Assembly (NCBI GenBank): GCA_030152865.1
Contig: JASLIW010000101.1
Span: 1 to 19,763, forward strand
DNA length: 19,763 nucleotides
Direction: 5' to 3'
From: Bacteroides sp.
Lineage (GTDB): Bacteria > Bacteroidota > Bacteroidia > Bacteroidales > Bacteroidaceae
The notes beneath the pieces were generated by a model, which ran no database searches, was not told where the DNA came from, and saw only the letters and a program-made list of their open reading frames with translations. Positions 15,987 to 19,763 of the stretch are shown here, piece by piece. The first letter of the stretch is position 1; each line of letters begins with the position of its first letter. A program made the position numbers and the translations under genes.

Positions 15987-16062
15987 TACATCCCTGAACC
16001 AGCACCCAAACATCAGGGTACAAAAGTTTTTTCACCCTGACATAAGCTAGTTGTGGCAAGGA
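15987..16062. repeat. Intergenic hairpin element, copy B, upstream of the purine permease
   Basis: The 308-base spacer between the DUF6132 and permease genes holds three mutually complementary blocks: CCCTGA (15992-15997), TCAGGGT (16013-16019) and ACCCTGA (16034-16040). The middle block can pair with either neighbour (6 or 7 bases), so two alternative hairpins are possible. The first hairpin shares TACATCCCTG and the following AAACAT/CAG/GGG/ACAAAA order with the element at 2425-2460. The segment 16063-16200 shows no further gene, and no clear TAnnTTTG promoter was found for the permease. Confidence 0.45.
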
Positions 16063-16200
16063 CCTTTTATGTTGCTCACTTTCACCTCTCCCAGAAGGCT
16101 TAAGCGTAGCTATTTTTAAAGAATCACTTGCGTTTATGAATATTTTTAACGAATTTCGCATCCCGTTGTAATACGTTGCAAACTCTAATCAAAACATAAA

Positions 16201-17496
16201 ATGAAATTAGGCAAACTAGTAGGCTACAACGGCCAAACTTCTATCCGCACAGAACTTGTTGCTGGACTCACCACCTTTCTTACCATGTCGTACATCCTAG
16301 CTGTTAATCCTGATATTCTTGCACAAGCAGGAATGAGTAAGGAAGCTGTTTTTACGGCCACTGCCTTAAGTGCAGCTGTAGGTACCATTTTAATGGCAAC
16401 TCTAGCAAAACTTCCAATTGCTCTTGCCCCCGCTATGGGCGTCAACGCATTTTTTGCTTTTACCCTTGTACAAGGAATGGGCTTGCCTTGGCAAACAGCT
16501 CTAGCAGCCGTTTTTATTGAAGGTCTTGTATTTATCCTCATTACAGTTTTCAATATACGAGAAGCCATCGTCAATAGCATACCTATGAGTTTACGCTTTG
16601 CCATATCTGCTGGCATAGGTATGTTTATCTCCTTCATAGGTTTAAAAAATGCAGGAATCATCCTGCCCAATGAGGCTACCTATGTGATGCTAGGCAATTT
16701 TACACCTGTGTCTATCTTAGCCATTGTAAGCATTATGCTTAGTGGTATCTTAATGAAATACCGTGTCAAGGGTGCACTATTCTATAGTATTGCCCTATGC
16801 ACAATTATTGGGATCCCCATGGGTGTTACCCAAATCCCTAGCGACTTTAGCCCGCTATCCATGCCTCACTCCATAGAGCCTACATTCCTAAAGTTCGATT
16901 TCTCACAGCTACTCTCTTTTGACATGCTTATTGTCGTATTTGTACTCATTTTTATGGATCTCTTTGATACACTCGGAACATTAATCGGAGTGTCTGTAAA
17001 AGGAGGCTTAATGGATAAGAATGGAAACATCCCTAATATGAAACAAGCTCTTTTGGCAGACGCTATTGCAACAACCTTTGGTGCCATGTGCGGTACATCA
17101 ACTGTGGGGACCTTTGTAGAAAGTGCATCAGGTATAAGTGAGGGCGGACGTACAGGCCTAACCTCGCTCACCGTAGCCATTCTATTTATTGTGGCTCTCT
17201 TTTTCGCTCCCTTGTTCTTATTGATTCCTAGTGCTGCAACAACTGGAGCTTTATTTATAGTGGGTGTATTAATGATTGGAAACATACCTAAAATCGACTT
17301 GGAAGATATATCAGAAGCACTACCTGCATTTATCACCATGCTTATGATGGTTCTGACCTACTCTATCGCCGATGGTATTATTTTAGGGATGTTAAGTTAT
17401 GTAGGAATTCGTGTTTTTACGGGACATCACAAGGAAATATCCCCTACAATGTATATCTTGTCTATTCTATTCATATTAAAATTAGCAGTAGGATAA
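16201..17496 (+). CDS. NCS2/AzgA-type purine permease
   Basis: A polytopic inner-membrane transporter of 431 residues, probably a proton symporter for adenine, guanine or hypoxanthine. AzgA-branch signatures are clear: APAMGVNAFFAF (76-87), DLFDTLGTLIGV (253-264) and TVGTFVESASGISEGGRTGL (301-320), the last two lining the substrate site in the two inverted-repeat halves of the UraA fold. About a dozen hydrophobic segments are present. The xanthine/uracil branch lacks the GVNAFFAF motif, so purine bases are the likely substrates, but the exact base cannot be read off. The gene starts after the hairpin-rich spacer and ends only 4 bases before uvrB, so the two are very likely co-transcribed and possibly translationally coupled. 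Confidence 0.92.
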   Translation: MKLGKLVGYNGQTSIRTELVAGLTTFLTMSYILAVNPDILAQAGMSKEAVFTATALSAAVGTILMATLAKLPIALAPAMGVNAFFAFTLVQGMGLPWQTALAAVFIEGLVFILITVFNIREAIVNSIPMSLRFAISAGIGMFISFIGLKNAGIILPNEATYVMLGNFTPVSILAIVSIMLSGILMKYRVKGALFYSIALCTIIGIPMGVTQIPSDFSPLSMPHSIEPTFLKFDFSQLLSFDMLIVVFVLIFMDLFDTLGTLIGVSVKGGLMDKNGNIPNMKQALLADAIATTFGAMCGTSTVGTFVESASGISEGGRTGLTSLTVAILFIVALFFAPLFLLIPSAATTGALFIVGVLMIGNIPKIDLEDISEALPAFITMLMMVLTYSIADGIILGMLSYVGIRVFTGHHKEISPTMYILSILFILKLAVG

Positions 17497-17500
17497 ACAA

Positions 17501-19513
17501 ATGAAGTTTGAATTAACAGCAGCATATAAACCAACTGGAGATCAACCCGAAGCAATAAAACAACTCACAGAGGGTGTACAAAGTGGAACACCCGGCCAAA
17601 CCTTACTAGGGGTCACTGGCTCTGGTAAAACATTTACCATAGCCAACGTAGTGGCCAATGTCAATAAGCCTACACTGGTACTAAGCCACAACAAGACACT
17701 AGCAGCTCAGTTATACAGTGAGTTTAAGAGCTTCTTCCCCAATAATGCTGTTGAATATTACGTTTCTTATTATGACTATTATCAGCCAGAGGCTTACCTG
17801 CCTAGCTCTGATACCTATATTGAAAAAGATTTAGCCATCAATGACGAGATTGATAAGTTACGGCTAGCTGCTACATCCTCACTCCTATCAGGTAGGCAGG
17901 ATGTGATTGTAGTCTCCTCAGTTTCTTGCATTTATGGTATGGGTAATCCTGCTGATTTCTATGAAAATGTAATTCATATAGAAGCAGCTAAGGTGGTCAA
18001 TCGAAATGTTTTCTTACGCAGACTAGTAGATAGCTTATATGTTCGAAACGACATGGAGCTCAACCGAGGTAACTTTCGAGTAAAGGGAGATACCGTTGAT
18101 ATTTACCTGGCTTATACCGATCATATTCTTCGCGTTGTTTTTTGGGACGACGAGATAGATACAATCGAGGAGGTGGATCCTGAATCGGGTGCCACTCTAG
18201 CCGATTATCAGTCGTATAAAATCTACCCAGCAAACCTATTTATGACTACTAAGGAATCCACCTTACGAGCCATTCACCAGATAGAAGATGACCTAACAAA
18301 GCAAGTGGAGTACTTTAAAGAGATAGGTAAACCCTATGAGGCTAAGCGCTTATACGAACGTGTTACCTATGATATGGAGATGCTTCGAGAGCTCGGTCAC
18401 TGCTCAGGTATTGAAAACTACTCACGCTACTTTGATGGAAGAGAGCCTGGGACTAGGCCCTATTGTTTGCTCGACTTCTTTCCCGACGATTTTCTTATTG
18501 TTATTGATGAAAGCCATGTGAGTATTCCTCAGATTCGTGCCATGTATGGAGGAGACAAAGCACGTAAAACAAATTTAGTAGAGTATGGTTTCCGTTTGCC
18601 CGCTGCCCTAGATAACCGTCCCTTGCAGTTTGAGGAGTTTGAAGAATTGGCCAAGCAGGTAATTTACGTTAGTGCCACACCTGCCGATTATGAGTTAATA
18701 AAATCAGAAGGAGTAATTGTAGAACAAGTTATTCGCCCTACAGGACTTCTTGATCCGATTATAGATGTACGCCCTAGCCTAAATCAGATAGACGATTTGA
18801 TGGAGGAAATTCAGCTCCGAATAGAACGCCAAGAGCGCGTGCTAGTCACCACACTAACCAAGCGCATGGCAGAAGAGCTCACAGAGTATCTACTCAATCA
18901 TGGGATACGCTGTACTTACATACACAGCGATGTGGATACGCTAGAAAGAGTCAAGATTATGGATAACTTGCGTCAGGGTGAGATTGATGTGCTCGTCGGT
19001 GTCAACCTACTCCGTGAAGGCTTGGATTTACCAGAGGTTTCACTTGTAGCAATCTTGGATGCAGATAAAGAAGGCTTCTTACGCTCACACCGCTCACTCA
19101 CCCAAACCGCAGGAAGAGCAGCTCGTAATGTTCATGGAATGGTTATTATGTATGCAGATAAGATAACAGACAGCATGCAGAAAACCATTGATGAAACGAA
19201 TAGAAGAAGAGAAAAACAGCTAGCCTATAATCAGGAGCATAACATTACCCCTCAACAAATTAAAAAGGCTCGAAATCTTGCTGTGTTTGGAGAGTATCAC
19301 GACGAATCGGGTAAGGCTTACATCGAGCCAGATACCACCAAGGTCGCTGCTGATCCAGTAGTGCAGTATATGAGCCAAGACGAGTTGCTAGAAACAATTG
19401 AGCATACTCGAAAATTAATGAAAAAAGCAGCCAAGGATCTTGACTTTATTCAGGCTGCTCAATATCGAGATGAGCTATTTAAGCTGGAAGAGCTAGCTGA
19501 AAAGAGAAAATAA
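17501..19513 (+). CDS. uvrB: Excinuclease ABC subunit B
   Basis: UvrB is the helicase-like subunit of nucleotide excision repair that verifies damage and recruits UvrC. At 670 residues the layout is complete: Walker A GVTGSGKT (37-44), the damage-probing beta-hairpin with YYDYYQPEAYLPSSDTYIEKD (about 90-110), Walker B-like VIDESHVS (334-341), helicase motifs VSATP (390-394) and QTAGRAAR (535-542), and a C-terminal UVR domain for UvrC contact (about 627-665, with DFIQAAQYRDE). It begins 4 bases after the permease stop. No promoter is seen inside the permease end, so expression probably depends on the permease transcript. Confidence 0.98.
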   Translation: MKFELTAAYKPTGDQPEAIKQLTEGVQSGTPGQTLLGVTGSGKTFTIANVVANVNKPTLVLSHNKTLAAQLYSEFKSFFPNNAVEYYVSYYDYYQPEAYLPSSDTYIEKDLAINDEIDKLRLAATSSLLSGRQDVIVVSSVSCIYGMGNPADFYENVIHIEAAKVVNRNVFLRRLVDSLYVRNDMELNRGNFRVKGDTVDIYLAYTDHILRVVFWDDEIDTIEEVDPESGATLADYQSYKIYPANLFMTTKESTLRAIHQIEDDLTKQVEYFKEIGKPYEAKRLYERVTYDMEMLRELGHCSGIENYSRYFDGREPGTRPYCLLDFFPDDFLIVIDESHVSIPQIRAMYGGDKARKTNLVEYGFRLPAALDNRPLQFEEFEELAKQVIYVSATPADYELIKSEGVIVEQVIRPTGLLDPIIDVRPSLNQIDDLMEEIQLRIERQERVLVTTLTKRMAEELTEYLLNHGIRCTYIHSDVDTLERVKIMDNLRQGEIDVLVGVNLLREGLDLPEVSLVAILDADKEGFLRSHRSLTQTAGRAARNVHGMVIMYADKITDSMQKTIDETNRRREKQLAYNQEHNITPQQIKKARNLAVFGEYHDESGKAYIEPDTTKVAADPVVQYMSQDELLETIEHTRKLMKKAAKDLDFIQAAQYRDELFKLEELAEKRK

Positions 19514-19514
19514 A

Positions 19515-19541
19515 AAAAGAGTAAGCAAGGCTTACTCTTTT
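19515..19541. terminator. Bidirectional terminator after uvrB
   Basis: AAAAGAGTAAGC (19515-19526) pairs perfectly with GCTTACTCTTTT (19530-19541) over an AAG loop, directly after the uvrB stop and facing the convergent S4-protein gene. Confidence 0.9.
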
Positions 19542-19559
19542 CTATTCTATCCTTAAATC

Positions 19560-19763
19560 TTATTCAAAGAAATCGTCATCAAATCCTTCAAACTCGTCTC
19601 CGAACTCTCCAGTAAAGTAGGGCTCTAAGAAATCATCTAATTGCCTTCTTTCCTTTTTAGTAGGTCGCCCTGTTCCTCGTGCTCGATCTGCAAAGCCGCT
19701 AATACGAGCCATTTCGAGATTTTCATATTCTTCTTTTGGGGTGAGGTTTTCACGCATTTCAGG
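19560..19763 (-). CDS. hslR: Hsp15-type S4 RNA-binding protein (C-terminal part, cut by window edge)
   Basis: Only the last 68 codons are in the window; the frame is open through base 19763. The visible part reads PEMRENLTPKEEYENLEMAR, then ISGFADRARGTGRPTKKERR and an acidic Phe/Asp/Glu-rich end (EFEGFDDDFFE). This is the C-terminal extension I recall for Bacteroidetes Hsp15/S4-domain proteins, including the RGTGRPTKKERR stretch that resembles the basic tail of E. coli Hsp15. Hsp15 binds 50S subunits with stalled nascent chains after heat shock. The S4 domain itself would lie beyond the edge, so the assignment rests on the tail. Confidence 0.8.
   Translation of the reverse strand, partial: PEMRENLTPKEEYENLEMARISGFADRARGTGRPTKKERRQLDDFLEPYFTGEFGDEFEGFDDDFFE

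Noticed and set aside
15658..16161. A 167-residue minus-strand open frame across the DUF6132 gene and the following spacer
   Set aside because: It runs antisense through a well-supported gene and through two hairpins, has no recognisable domain, and its composition looks like chance.
16224..17339. Two long minus-strand open frames (148 and 157 residues) inside the permease gene
   Set aside because: They are antisense shadows of a clear AzgA-type permease, low in complexity and rich in Ala/Ile/Lys.
1..19763. Search for mobile elements, CRISPR arrays, tRNA/rRNA genes, prophage, toxin-antitoxin or defence genes
   Set aside because: None seen; nearly all coding space is filled by conserved housekeeping or envelope genes with uniform character.

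Overview
The window reads as a stretch of core chromosome from an AT-rich member of the Bacteroidetes, most likely the order Bacteroidales. The lineage call rests on four things. Bacteroidetes-restricted families are present (DUF3078, DUF4293, a PorT-like barrel, a DUF6132-type mini membrane protein and the lineage form of RNA polymerase omega). The Rnf operon is headed by an RseC-like gene. Several promoters carry the Bacteroidetes -7 element TAnnTTTG. The proteins closely resemble Bacteroides and Porphyromonadaceae homologues as I remember them. The genus cannot be fixed from the sequence alone.

Layout. Positions 1-2208 (minus strand) hold the start of an Rnf ion-pumping ferredoxin:NAD+ oxidoreductase operon, in the order rseC-like, rnfB, rnfC (rnfC runs off the left edge). 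A hairpin-rich spacer follows, then a DUF3078 outer-membrane-type gene on the minus strand. A divergent 450-base spacer leads to pyrG and yidC on the plus strand. These converge through a shared terminator on uvrA (minus). Divergent from uvrA is a plus-strand pair: a secreted protein with three LysM domains and a periplasmic-binding-like region, followed by a PorT-family beta-barrel. This pair converges on a minus-strand group read as bamD, rpoZ, then DUF4293. To the right, on the plus strand, lie a 72-residue DUF6132 protein, a second hairpin-rich spacer, an AzgA-type purine permease and uvrB, the last two only 4 bases apart. uvrB converges on the C-terminal end of an Hsp15-type S4 RNA-binding protein (minus) that runs off the right edge.

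How the genes work together. Three themes dominate: the cell envelope (YidC for inner-membrane insertion, BamD for outer-membrane assembly, PorT-like and DUF3078 barrels, a LysM protein), energy conservation (Rnf), and nucleotides and DNA (PyrG, purine permease, UvrA and UvrB). Six strong hairpin terminators separate the transcription units cleanly. There are no tRNA or rRNA genes, insertion sequences, CRISPR arrays, integrases, toxin-antitoxin pairs or recognisable defence genes.

I did not find a clearly new multigene system. The items most worth a second look are: two intergenic spacers (about 2385-2456 and 15987-16062) that share a short hairpin-forming element with its modules in swapped order; the LysM plus binding-protein-like envelope gene paired with a PorT-like barrel; an inverted repeat inside the predicted rnf promoter; inverted repeats around the pyrG promoter; and a UvrA whose first zinc module lacks one cysteine. 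Two genes have a tempting upstream TTG start that actually falls inside the promoter -7 box; I give corrected starts for both.
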